Source: Glutamicibacter mishrai (GTDB lineage: Bacteria; Actinomycetota; Actinomycetes; Actinomycetales; Micrococcaceae). From it: 64,000 nt of DNA. A program made the position numbers and the translations under genes. Numbering within the stretch: the first letter of the stretch is position 1; each line of letters starts with the position of its first letter. Under the pieces are notes generated by a model. That model searched no databases and had not been told where the DNA came from. It saw nothing but the letters and a program-made list of their open reading frames with translations. This document shows positions 52,665-61,298 of the stretch, one piece after another. Where the stretch lies: positions 2,108,001 to 2,172,000 of the forward strand of contig NZ_CP032549.1 in assembly GCF_012221945.1 (NCBI RefSeq). Reading direction: 5' to 3'.

Positions 52665-55600
52665 CTAGTTGCTCTTCGGCTTTCCGGTGCTACCGGAAAC
52701 GATATCCAGTACCTGTGCACGGTCCTCGCTGGCGTTGTGCAGGTGCAGCAGCAGCGCCTTGGAGGCCTTGGTGCTATCGGCAACGGTGACCGGAATCTTG
52801 TTGCCCTTCAGGTCGGTGAACAGCGAGCCTTCTGCGCCAAAATCAACTTGCGGGGTCACCGCGTTGAACTTGATCCAGTCGGTCTGATCCACTGGAACCA
52901 TCGAACCGGCATCATCGGTGTTGTACCAGGAGTAGCCGAGGACACGGTAGGAGATCTCGTCCGAGTCATCATCCAGGCCCAGGGCCGAGAGCGACACGGG
53001 CAGGATCGCCGTATTGGTGTCGTAGCTGTTGGTATCAACATCGCCCAGCACGCCGTTCACTGGCTGCAGGTCAACCTGTTCGCCGGTGTTCAGATCGAAG
53101 GTCGCGGCCAGATCCAGATCCAGCTCATCCATCACGGTGGTGAAGGTGACGAAGTCAGCCTTGCCATCGTTATTCGTGTCGATCTCGACATCCAGTTCGG
53201 TGCCACCGGCAAGGTGGGCCCAGTTATCCCAGGTCGAGATGCCGATGTTCAGCTGGCCATCGGCCACACCGGTGCGCGGTGCGGTGCTCGAAGCGCCAAC
53301 ATGCTGCAGGTCCATGGAACCTGCTGCCGGGACCGAATCCAGCGAAGCATCGCGATCGCTGGAAGCACCGAGTTCAAAGGCGCCGAGCAGCGAAGTCACT
53401 TCGGTAGCGCCCTCTCCGGCGGTGATGTCCTTGCCCTTCAGATCCAGGGTCGTGGTGTTCGAGCCCTTCTTCAGCTTCTTGACCGAACCGGACATGTCGG
53501 CGGTCAGCTTCGGAGCGGCCTGGACCGGGATGCGCAGGGTAGGAGCGTCGCTGCTGGTCAGCTCAACGCGACCGGTAGCATCAGCAAGCCATGCACGAGA
53601 CAGGCCGGACTGGGTGGTGGCCATCGTTGGATCGATGGTCTTGGCCCACTTCTGTGGATCAACAGCCAGGGTCACGGTCAGCTGGGCAGTCTTGCCAGCT
53701 TCCACGGTGACGCTGTTGCGGTCCAAGGTGTAGGTCGCGCCGGGGATCTGCGTGGAAGCAACGTAGTCGGCCTTGTAGGTCTGGGCCTTGTCGCTGGTAT
53801 TTTCCACGGTGATCTTGCGCTGGGCGGTGTACGCCTTCTTGCCATCGAGTTCGATGACGCCGAAGACGACGCTGGTCAGATCCGGTGCTTCGGAATCATA
53901 AGCGAAAGCAGGGGTCTGGATTGCGGCATCGGCCATTACTCGGCCTGCACCCACGCGGTTTGGACCGTAGGCTTCGCCATTGGCTGCCTTGATGTCCGTG
54001 GCCGCGGTGTTCATGATGACGCTCTTGGCCTCGTAAGGGGTGTAGTCGCTGCCTTCAAGAACCAGGGCCGCGATGCCCGCCACCAGTGGGGTGGCCATCG
54101 AGGTGCCGGACATGACGGCGGTGCCGGTACCGGTGCCGACGCCTACCGAGCCGATCTGGGTGCCCGGTGCGGCAACGTCAGGCTTGACCACGCCGTTGGT
54201 GCCATGAACACCTCGCGAGGACGAGGAGTTCAGGGTGTCTCCGGCGCCGGATTCGCTGGAAGAACCGCCAACAAAATCAGGGGACAGGGTCACCTTCAGC
54301 GTGCCAGCCTCTGCAGCTGGGCGCAGTCGCTGCGACTCATCCAAGGTGAACTGGGCACCTGGGATGGTGGCGTTGCCCGCAATACCGGCGTCGAACAGGT
54401 TGGCTTCGGAATCCAGGAGCACACCGGTGGCACCGGCGGCTTCAGCGTTGTTGAAACGAGCGCCGGATCCACAAGGGAATTCGCCGTTCTCGCTCCACTT
54501 CAGCCAAACCCACTTGCCTTCCAGGGAACCTGCTTCGAATGCGTCGCAACCATATTCATTGCCGGTTGGGGCCATGACAACTTCACCGGAGAGCTTTGCC
54601 GGGGCGGCATTGGTGTAGTTGAAGTTTGCGGAGTACTGGCCTGAGGCCGTGCCTGCGACATCGCTAGGCTCGTCCACCTGGATCTTGTCTAGGGTGACAT
54701 GGGAGCCTACCGAGTTGGCAACGGTCAGCGACGAGCGGGAATTGCCCGGCGAGCCGCCGACATCGGTGACATCGCCGGCGTTGCCGGACGCGACGACCGA
54801 CAGGATGCCAGCCTTGGTCAGGGCATCCACGATGTCGTTTTCAGGGTCTTCGGTCGGTGAGTGATCCGAACCCAGGGACATGTTGACCACCTGGGCGCGG
54901 TCGGAGAAGTCACCGTCGCCATTGGGGTCCAGGACGTAATCCAGTGCCTGGCCCACCACGGAGGAGGAACCTTCGCAACCGAAGACGCGGATGCCGATCA
55001 GCTGTGCGCCCGGTGCCGAGCCTGGGCCGACCTTCATTTCGGACAGGGCCTTGGCATCCAGGTCGGCGTAGTTGCCAGTGAAGGTGGAGCCGTCGGCATT
55101 CACGCCGTAGCCAGCGGTGGTGCCTGCGACGTGGGAGCCGTGGCCGGCTGCCTCGCAGTCCAGCGGGTTGGGGTCCGGGTGCGGTATCGGCTGGTAGCTG
55201 TCATCTGCATCATTGGCGTTGTAGTCATCGCCAACCAGGTCCCAGCCGCCGATGAACTTGTTGCCATCACGCAGGCCGGAGTTAGCCGAAGGCAGTTCCT
55301 CAGAAGCTTGGGCTTCCTTGTAGGCTTCCAGGGTGCCGGGGCCGCCGAAGCTTGCGTGGGTGTAGTCCACGCCGGTGTCCAGGACCGCAACCTTGATGCC
55401 TTCGCCGGTCTTGTCCAATGACTTCCATGATTCCAGTGCGCCGGTGTCAACCACGGAACTGCGGTTGGATGGCTTCTTCGGAACGATGGAGCTGATTTTC
55501 GCTACGTCGCTGCGTTGTGCAAGTTTGCGAAGATCGTCGGCTTCGCCGGTCAGCGCCACGCCCTGCAGTGCATTGTGCGTGGTGTAGATAATCGTCGAGT

Positions 55601-55949
55601 TGGACTCGGCGGCGAGCTGCTTGCCCTTGGCCTTGACGTCCTTGCCCATCTTCTTGACCTTGGCGGCGTCCTTTTTCTTGCCGGACTTCTTGATGGTCTC
55701 GAACGCGCCGTCACCTTCAAGCTGTACGAACACCGACACCTTGCCGGAGGCCTTGGCTAGTGGTCCAGAAACTTTGAGGTTCGACAGCGCCTGAGAGCTG
55801 CTGATCGGCAGCGAGAAAGCTTGTTCGCCATCTGCTGGTTGGGGAATGCCTGCTGCACTTGCCGGGCCTGAAAGGGTGACTGCCATTGCGAGTGCAGTGG
55901 CGGACCCCAAAATCAGACGCGGCACTCGTTGCGTGCGCCGAGTGACCAT
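52665..55949 (-). CDS. Secreted subtilisin-like serine protease (S8) with PA domain
   Basis: A ~1,094-residue secreted protease. A signal peptide (LILGSATALAMAVTLSGPASA) is followed by an I9-like propeptide, then the S8 domain with Asp in VAVLDTGVDYTHASF, His in GHGSHVAGTTAG and Ser in SGTSMATPLVAGIAAL. A PA insertion (GCDAFEAGSLEGKWVWLKW) lies inside the catalytic domain, as in C5a-peptidase-like and lactocepin-like enzymes. A long Fn3-like/beta-rich C-terminus follows. No wall anchor seen. Start ATG 55949 with AGGAG 4 nt upstream. Confidence 0.93.
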   Translation of the reverse strand: MVTRRTQRVPRLILGSATALAMAVTLSGPASAAGIPQPADGEQAFSLPISSSQALSNLKVSGPLAKASGKVSVFVQLEGDGAFETIKKSGKKKDAAKVKKMGKDVKAKGKQLAAESNSTIIYTTHNALQGVALTGEADDLRKLAQRSDVAKISSIVPKKPSNRSSVVDTGALESWKSLDKTGEGIKVAVLDTGVDYTHASFGGPGTLEAYKEAQASEELPSANSGLRDGNKFIGGWDLVGDDYNANDADDSYQPIPHPDPNPLDCEAAGHGSHVAGTTAGYGVNADGSTFTGNYADLDAKALSEMKVGPGSAPGAQLIGIRVFGCEGSSSVVGQALDYVLDPNGDGDFSDRAQVVNMSLGSDHSPTEDPENDIVDALTKAGILSVVASGNAGDVTDVGGSPGNSRSSLTVANSVGSHVTLDKIQVDEPSDVAGTASGQYSANFNYTNAAPAKLSGEVVMAPTGNEYGCDAFEAGSLEGKWVWLKWSENGEFPCGSGARFNNAEAAGATGVLLDSEANLFDAGIAGNATIPGAQFTLDESQRLRPAAEAGTLKVTLSPDFVGGSSSESGAGDTLNSSSSRGVHGTNGVVKPDVAAPGTQIGSVGVGTGTGTAVMSGTSMATPLVAGIAALVLEGSDYTPYEAKSVIMNTAATDIKAANGEAYGPNRVGAGRVMADAAIQTPAFAYDSEAPDLTSVVFGVIELDGKKAYTAQRKITVENTSDKAQTYKADYVASTQIPGATYTLDRNSVTVEAGKTAQLTVTLAVDPQKWAKTIDPTMATTQSGLSRAWLADATGRVELTSSDAPTLRIPVQAAPKLTADMSGSVKKLKKGSNTTTLDLKGKDITAGEGATEVTSLLGAFELGASSDRDASLDSVPAAGSMDLQHVGASSTAPRTGVADGQLNIGISTWDNWAHLAGGTELDVEIDTNNDGKADFVTFTTVMDELDLDLAATFDLNTGEQVDLQPVNGVLGDVDTNSYDTNTAILPVSLSALGLDDDSDEISYRVLGYSWYNTDDAGSMVPVDQTDWIKFNAVTPQVDFGAEGSLFTDLKGNKIPVTVADSTKASKALLLHLHNASEDRAQVLDIVSGSTGKPKSN

Positions 55950-56309
55950 GGTTCTCCTAGCTGGGCTGGGTAGCGGTACTGCTCCCGTCACGGGCGGGCG
56001 AAAATGGCAAAGCGGTGCGAGCTTTGATGATCGTCCGATGCTTTCGTCCGCTGGTACGGAAGCCTATAGCTAGGAATCCTAGGTGACGCACAGCATATAT
56101 CAAGGGGTTGTTGAATAATATTCTGTAAACGGCACGCGGTCTGAATCAGGTCTTTCACAATAAAATCCGCGCACCACCGCGAAAAACCCGCCCAGTGCTA
56201 GCGGTTGAGCGCGCAGATTTTTTAGAAAAAATCGACGCTTTGTTACTCAGCAGTTGGCTAGCGCTGGACGGGTCCGGTGTTAACGGGCGCGGAATGCTCC
56301 GCAGCTCTT
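55950..56309. other. Intergenic region upstream of the subtilase
   Basis: No gene recognised. An AT-rich stretch around 56090-56140 (TTGATAT and GAATATTATTC on the minus strand) probably holds the subtilase promoter. Confidence 0.45.
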
Positions 56310-56798
56310 CTACAGTCGGTTCAGGAAGCTGTGCACGCGCTCATCGAGCAGCTCGATGCGTTCGGCGACGACAACCATTGGATCCGGGTAGATCGGATTC
56401 TTCGGAGGCGGGATGCGCACATTGCGTGAGCACTCGAAGTTCAGGCAGATCAATGTGCCCAGGGTGTCGCCATCTCGACCGGCCTGTCCTGCCCGGCGCG
56501 TGGTCCACATGCCGACTGCCACTGGAATGTTGACGTCTCGGCACATCTCGCACATGGTGGCGTTATTCGGCTTGCGCCCGCCATCGGTGGGGCGCAGCAG
56601 GATGCCTCGGGTGCGTCCTGCTTCATCGGTGTGGAACAGGTAGCCGCGCTGCTGCATCTTGGGGTCACGCCACCCCAGGTACTCCAGGGCGTCCCAGTCG
56701 AGGGTGGCGAAGTTTTCCGGCAGGGTCAGCTTCTTGGCCTCTTGGCGGCTGGCGTTGATGAAGGAAGAGCGAATGGTTTTTTCGGTAATGGGCTGCAT
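56310..56798 (-). CDS. FBP-domain (EF-G-binding, FusB-type) zinc protein
   Basis: A 162-residue protein with the FBP domain. The N-terminal helical part (MQPITEKTIRSSFINASRQEAKKLTLP) is followed by a treble-clef zinc finger: CEMC and CLNFEC (four Cys). FusB/FusC use this fold to bind EF-G and rescue it from fusidic acid; actinobacterial relatives are chromosomal and of unknown purpose. ATG 56798 has GAGGAT upstream. Confidence 0.85.
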   Translation of the reverse strand: MQPITEKTIRSSFINASRQEAKKLTLPENFATLDWDALEYLGWRDPKMQQRGYLFHTDEAGRTRGILLRPTDGGRKPNNATMCEMCRDVNIPVAVGMWTTRRAGQAGRDGDTLGTLICLNFECSRNVRIPPPKNPIYPDPMVVVAERIELLDERVHSFLNRL

Positions 56799-57102
56799 GA
56801 TAATCCTCAAGGAATTCGTGCGCGCTAAAAAGGGCGCACGAAAGTATTAGTCAAAAAAGGGAAGATGAGGTCTGCAACGAAACGAAAGAAATGGGTAGCG
56901 GAAGAAAGCCTGAAGGCGATGGCCTGAGGCGGAATTTACTTGCTAGCCCCGTTCGACGCGCAGACGAACGGGTGGAGCGTCAAAGTGGCTTGCATAGCCG
57001 ACCGCCCTTTCCCGTGACTGATTCACGCGTCGATGATTGATTTACTGCAACTACCGTAGCAAGACCCATTGGAAGATGCCAATGAGCACGCTCACGCTTA
57101 AA
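56799..57102. other. Intergenic region between FBP and kinase genes
   Basis: About 300 bp, no gene. A hairpin CCCGTTCG...CGAACGGG lies at about 56948-56972. No known riboswitch recognised. Confidence 0.45.
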
Positions 57103-57145
57103 CATGATGCCGGTCGCATCCGCTGAGGATACGACCGGCATCATG
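57103..57145 (-). terminator. Terminator of the kinase gene
   Basis: CATGATGCCGGTCG (57103-57116) pairs perfectly with CGACCGGCATCATG (57132-57145) around a 15-nt loop. It lies 24 nt past the kinase stop on the minus strand. Confidence 0.75.
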
Positions 57146-57168
57146 ATTCGCAAAAGGGAACGCGAGGT

Positions 57169-57990
57169 TTAGCGGCGTCCGCCCTGCCAGAGAGCATCAA
57201 ACGGGGTGTTGCCCGAAACGCGGTTGCGGATGCCTTCGGTGACAAACGCCTTCGCGGTGCGCGCGGCTTCAAGGGCGGTTGCTCCCTTGGCCAGTTCTGC
57301 GGTGACCGCGGCGGCCAACGAGCAGCCGGCGCCGGAAACGGCAACTTCGCCGATCTTCTTCTCGCGCAGCACTTCCAAGGTGGTGCCATCGTAGAACACG
57401 TCGACAGCGTCTTCGCCAGCAATGCGGACGCCGCCCTTGGCGAGAACTGCCGCGCCGGAGATTTCGTGGATCTTCTTGGCGGCCTCGATCAAATCCTCTT
57501 CGGTGCTGATCTTCACTCCGGACAGCTGTTCGGCTTCGAAGTGGTTTGGCGTCACGAAGGTAGCCAATGGCAGCAGCTCTGCCTTCAATGCTTCATCCGT
57601 GTCCAGGGCATGGCCTGGTTCCTGGCCCTTGCAGATCAGTACCGGATCCAGCAGCACGTTCTCCCATTTCTGGGATTTCAGGGCGGTGGCCACGGTGTTG
57701 ATGGTCGCAGGGGAACCCATCATGCCCAGCTTGACGGTGCCCAGCTTGTCTTCGTAGCAGGTCTGGATCGCTTCGAGCTGGTCGGCGATGACCTGCTGGT
57801 CCACTGGGACAAAACGGTGGTTCCAGGAATCCTTCGGGTCAAAAGAGACAATGCAGGTCAGCGCTACGATGCCGTAGGTTCCCAGTTCCTGGAAAGTCTT
57901 CAAATCTGCCTGGGCGCCTGCGCCACCGGTGGCTTCGGAGCCCGCGATGGTCAAAGTGATGGCTGGATCAACAGTGTTTGTATTAGTCAT
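57169..57990 (-). CDS. pdxK: Pyridoxine/pyridoxal kinase (ThiD-like)
   Basis: A 273-residue ribokinase-fold enzyme. N-terminal TIAGSEATGGAGAQADLKTFQELGTYG and the anion-hole GAGCSLAAAVTAELAKGATALEAARTAK are typical of ThiD/PdxK. The catalytic position usually reads GTGDTF/GAGCTLS; here the Cys form VSGAGCSLAAA is like the Bacillus-type PdxK. The bifunctional ThiD assignment cannot be excluded. ATG 57990; the next gene upstream is in the same orientation 35 nt away. Confidence 0.8.
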   Translation of the reverse strand: MTNTNTVDPAITLTIAGSEATGGAGAQADLKTFQELGTYGIVALTCIVSFDPKDSWNHRFVPVDQQVIADQLEAIQTCYEDKLGTVKLGMMGSPATINTVATALKSQKWENVLLDPVLICKGQEPGHALDTDEALKAELLPLATFVTPNHFEAEQLSGVKISTEEDLIEAAKKIHEISGAAVLAKGGVRIAGEDAVDVFYDGTTLEVLREKKIGEVAVSGAGCSLAAAVTAELAKGATALEAARTAKAFVTEGIRNRVSGNTPFDALWQGGRR

Positions 57991-58025
57991 AGTCTCAATT
58001 AGAAGTAGTGCGGATTGGAAATGGA

Positions 58026-58640
58026 TTAATTGTGCTGCCAGAAAGTCAGTTCGGTCGCCTTGGACCAGCCGACCGGTAGCTGCGAAGCGTGTTCTTCTGT
58101 GGCTACCAACAGTAGCCAAGGAAGGCCGTGGCTGAAAGCGGCGCCGGCGAAGTTGGCCAGCACGGCGCGGCGAGCTACATCCGGGTCATCGGGGGAGAAC
58201 AGGTCTGGATCGCTGAGCAATCCGTAGGCCGAGCCGAAATGCATGCGGCCGCGGGCTACCGGACGGTCGAAGTCCGTCACCTCGACGACGTCGTAGTTTT
58301 CCATTGGCGCTTCAAAAAGCCCCGAGGTGTCGGCCAGTTTGACTACCTGCTCAACGTCCTCGGGCTTCCCAGCGAGCAGGTGCATGGTGGCGCTGTGCTG
58401 CCATCCCTGGCTCTGCAAGCTTGCCCGGGTGCTCTCATCGGAAGGGCCCAAGAAGATCAGCCGCTTGGCATCTGCAGGTGCGGTCCATGAAGCATCGGGC
58501 CAGTAGCGCAGGATTTCTACGTCGTCCCCGTCCTGGTTTACCGAACGAACTTCCTGCTGATTCGGGAAGGATGCAATGCGGTCGCGAAGTAATGCGTAGT
58601 CGCTGGTCCAACTTGGCAACGTTCGCGCAGTTGAGCTCAT
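58026..58640 (-). CDS. Acetyltransferase-like protein of unknown function
   Basis: A 204-residue protein. Late parts read VEVTDFDRPVARGRMHFG and LPWLLLVATEEHASQLPVGWSKATELTFW, resembling the last strands and C-terminal region of GNAT proteins (usually LVATEEGRALYERLGW). The typical acetyl-CoA loop R/Q-x-x-G-x-G/A is not clear, so the family assignment is weak. AAGGAGA lies ~11 nt before ATG 58640. Same strand as the kinase. Confidence 0.55.
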   Translation of the reverse strand: MSSTARTLPSWTSDYALLRDRIASFPNQQEVRSVNQDGDDVEILRYWPDASWTAPADAKRLIFLGPSDESTRASLQSQGWQHSATMHLLAGKPEDVEQVVKLADTSGLFEAPMENYDVVEVTDFDRPVARGRMHFGSAYGLLSDPDLFSPDDPDVARRAVLANFAGAAFSHGLPWLLLVATEEHASQLPVGWSKATELTFWQHN

Positions 58641-58765
58641 GGTGCTGCGTTCTCCTTTTGGTTCGCTAGGAATCACCTATCGGCAACACTGACTTTACGC
58701 CTAAAATCCGGGCAATACTCAACTGTGTTGCCACGTTGCACGGGGCGCGTCTGGGCGCCTGGGAC

Positions 58766-59473
58766 CTAGGAAGCCTTGGGTCTTCTGCGGGCGGAGCGTA
58801 CCGGAGGATTCACCTCGGTTTGATCGTTCTCTTGAGGATCCATAAGGGCCAGGATGTCTTCGAAGAGCGAACGGACCACCGGCAGGCGGCAAAGCACCGC
58901 GAACTTGGCCACTACCGGCGCCATGTTCTTCATGAGCGCGCGGGAGCGGCGTTGCTGCGCGGACTGGTCATAAGCCCAGGCGGAGAAAACATGCCGCGAC
59001 ACGAGCAGGAGGAACTTCGGCAGATCGCGGCGGATTCCCAGCGGGGGCAGCGGGCGGGCGCCGGCAACCGCTTGCTCCCACAAAGAGAGCTCGATCCTCG
59101 AAACTTCCTCATTGGCGTGTTCGTCGGAAAGCAGGACTTTCAAGAAGACCGGGCCGAACTCGTGATAGGGCGCCAGCGCGCGGACCCCGGCATCGAGTAC
59201 CGCGCGGATATTGGATTCCAGGGTATTGCCCTCGTCGAACGCGCCTTGGCAGTACTCGTACTGCTCAACGCGGAGGTTCAGCAACAGCTGGGCGACGATG
59301 TCTTCCTTTGACTGGAAGTAGTAGTACGCATGCGAAAGGGATACCCCGGCGTTGGCGGCGATAACCCGCATGCTCGAGGCCCGGTAGCCGTCCTCTGCAA
59401 AGCAGTCCAAGGCGGTCGCCAGGAGCTTGGCTTGCGTCTGACGACCCTTTTCAGTGCGTGGTTGGATGCTCAT
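58766..59473 (-). CDS. TetR-family regulator
   Basis: A 235-residue repressor. The N-terminal helix-turn-helix is TQAKLLATALDCFAEDGYRASSMRVIAANAGVSLSHAYYYFQSKEDIV. The C-terminal helical domain is of the unspecified ligand type. A 22-bp palindrome (59513-59534) lies 40 bp upstream of its start and is its likely operator. Regulated genes are unclear; the nearest other gene is the queuosine-precursor transporter (59826). Confidence 0.9.
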   Translation of the reverse strand: MSIQPRTEKGRQTQAKLLATALDCFAEDGYRASSMRVIAANAGVSLSHAYYYFQSKEDIVAQLLLNLRVEQYEYCQGAFDEGNTLESNIRAVLDAGVRALAPYHEFGPVFLKVLLSDEHANEEVSRIELSLWEQAVAGARPLPPLGIRRDLPKFLLLVSRHVFSAWAYDQSAQQRRSRALMKNMAPVVAKFAVLCRLPVVRSLFEDILALMDPQENDQTEVNPPVRSARRRPKAS

Positions 59474-59512
59474 CGGCCCTTCAAGAGAAATGTGGTGGCG
59501 TTCAGTCTAACA

Positions 59513-59534
59513 TTTTTTGAACGCGTTCAAAAAA
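59513..59534. promoter_or_regulatory. 22-bp perfect palindrome, probable TetR operator
   Basis: TTTTTTGAACGCGTTCAAAAAA read on the plus strand, symmetric over all 22 bases. It is 39 bp upstream of the TetR gene start. Confidence 0.8.
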
Positions 59535-59825
59535 CGAAATTATTCATACGGATGCGCGGGATGGTGATCACGGTCAGATTTGATTCCTCGAATTACTGTT
59601 TCGAAGAGTTGCAAGTGAGATGTGAATTTTCGAGATTATTGATTCCCAGAACTTGGTTGCACTCTAAAGCATTTCGGGATTAGCAGAGATCAACATGGGA
59701 TACTTGCTAGGTAAGTGCTAATACAGCGGAACAGCACGCAGGCAAAACTCTCCCTTTTCTTCTTGGCGCGGGAGCATGCCTTCGACGCAAAGTTCTGGCG
59801 AACCACTTTGACAAGGACAACTAGC

Positions 59826-60536
59826 ATGGGCGAAATCAACGCCGCCAATAATCTGACCAAAACCAAAAAAGCGGTTTTCGCTTCGGCCGGTTCACCCTAC
59901 TTCTCCACGGTGCTCACCCTGATGGGTGCGATCGTGATCCTCTCGAATATCGGTGCCTCCAAAGGCGTCAGCTTCGGGCCGATCATCACCGATGGCGGAT
60001 TCTTCCTCTTCCCGATGGCCTACATCCTCGGCGATGTCATTTCGGAAGTGTACGGGCTGAAAGCCGCCCGACGCTCGATCATCCTCACCTTCGCCTTGGC
60101 CTTCTTCGCGGTGATCTCCTTCTGGATCATGATCCACCTGCCATCCGCGGAATTCTACGATGGGCAAGAAGCGCTGGAACGGACCTTGGGGCCAATCTGG
60201 CAGATCGTTCTCGCCTCTGCCTGCGGATTCCTCGTAGGCCAATTCGCCAACTCATGGGTGCTGGTCAAGCTCAAGGAACGAACCGGCGAACGAGGGCTGG
60301 TTGGACGCCTCATCGGCTCCAGCGGCGTCGGGGAATTCCTGGACACCCTGATCTTCTGCGCCATTGCGGCGCCGGTCATCGGAATCAGCGATGCGCCGAA
60401 CTTCATCAATTACGTCGTCGTTGGATTCGTCTACAAGACGGCGGTGGAAATCATTCTGGTGCCAGTGACCTCGCTGGTGATCCGGTGGTTCAAGAAACGC
60501 GAACCAGGGTACATCCAAGCCGCAAACGCAAGCTAA
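59826..60536 (+). CDS. Queuosine precursor transporter (VUT/YhhQ family)
   Basis: A 236-residue membrane protein with six hydrophobic segments. Motifs ITDGGFFLFPMAYILGDVISEVYGLKAARRSIIL, GQFANSWVLVKLKERTGERG and GSSGVGEFLDTLIFCAIAAP are those of the VUT/DUF165 (YhhQ) family, which imports queuine or preQ0/preQ1. A Tgt gene (63425) lies 3.5 kb away and GluQRS is in this window, which supports the substrate. ATG 59826 is the start. Confidence 0.9.
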   Translation: MGEINAANNLTKTKKAVFASAGSPYFSTVLTLMGAIVILSNIGASKGVSFGPIITDGGFFLFPMAYILGDVISEVYGLKAARRSIILTFALAFFAVISFWIMIHLPSAEFYDGQEALERTLGPIWQIVLASACGFLVGQFANSWVLVKLKERTGERGLVGRLIGSSGVGEFLDTLIFCAIAAPVIGISDAPNFINYVVVGFVYKTAVEIILVPVTSLVIRWFKKREPGYIQAANAS

Positions 60537-60543
60537 AACATCA

Positions 60544-60573
60544 GTGGGCATCATCCGGAAGGACGATGCCCAC
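60544..60573 (+). terminator. Hairpin after the transporter gene
   Basis: GTGGGCATC (60544-60552) pairs with GATGCCCAC (60565-60573), with inner TCC/GGA, ending 29 nt before the next gene. Confidence 0.7.
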
Positions 60574-60602
60574 AGCTGTACCTGGCGGCTAACGTAGTCA
60601 GT

Positions 60603-61298
60603 ATGCAGACAGGTCAGAGCGCTGAATATCAGTTGGAAGCCAGGGAACTGACCATCGGATATCCGCAGCGGACCATCTGCGGCCCACTGAATCTGCAGCT
60701 GTCCGCAGGAAACGGCACCGGAATTATCGGTGCCAACGGCAGCGGAAAGTCCACGCTCATCCGCACCATCCTCGGCCACTTGCCACCGGTGGGCGGCGAA
60801 GTCGAATTCCTGGGGCTGCCAGTGGATGAAGACTCGATAACCTTCCGAAGACAAGTAGCGGTCCAAATCACCGACGGGACCTTCTTCGAGGAACTCACTA
60901 TCGCTGAACATCTCGAATTGGTGGCTCGCGGCCATGGGGTGGCCGCGTGGGAACAGAAGGTAGAAGAGGAACTCGACTTCTTCGAATTGACTGCTGTCGC
61001 AGAAGTGCTTCCCGGCGAACTGTCCTCAGGCCAGCGGCGCAAGGTGCTGCTGGCCGCAACCCTGATCAGGCCCGCGCAGCTGGTGCTGCTGGATGAACCC
61101 GAACAGCGCTTGGACCTTCGAATCAGGCAGAAACTTTATGATCGGCTGGCCCTATTGCGGCAGTCCGGAACTACCCTGCTGGTTGTCACCCATGATCCGC
61201 AACTGCTCCGCAAGAGCCTGGATAGTGCATTGCTCCTTGACGAAGACCAGGGCGTAATCCTCGACGCCGAAGCTGGAGCGCAGTGGCTTGAGCGATAG
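60603..61298 (+). CDS. ABC transporter ATP-binding protein
   Basis: A 231-residue ABC ATPase. Walker A GANGSGKST (near residue 43), signature LSSGQRRKVLLAATL, Walker B LVLLDEPEQRLD and switch His in VVTHDPQLL are in place. Overlaps the next gene, a membrane protein that is its probable permease. Exporter type; substrate unknown. Confidence 0.9.
   Translation: MQTGQSAEYQLEARELTIGYPQRTICGPLNLQLSAGNGTGIIGANGSGKSTLIRTILGHLPPVGGEVEFLGLPVDEDSITFRRQVAVQITDGTFFEELTIAEHLELVARGHGVAAWEQKVEEELDFFELTAVAEVLPGELSSGQRRKVLLAATLIRPAQLVLLDEPEQRLDLRIRQKLYDRLALLRQSGTTLLVVTHDPQLLRKSLDSALLLDEDQGVILDAEAGAQWLER

Noticed and set aside
52632..54644. 670-codon plus-strand frame antisense to the subtilase
   Set aside because: Gly/Val-rich shadow of a high-GC gene, no domains.
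59640..59825. preQ1 riboswitch before the queuosine-precursor transporter
   Set aside because: I looked for the preQ1-I and preQ1-II cores and found no convincing match; only a weak CTCCC/GGGAG hairpin is present.
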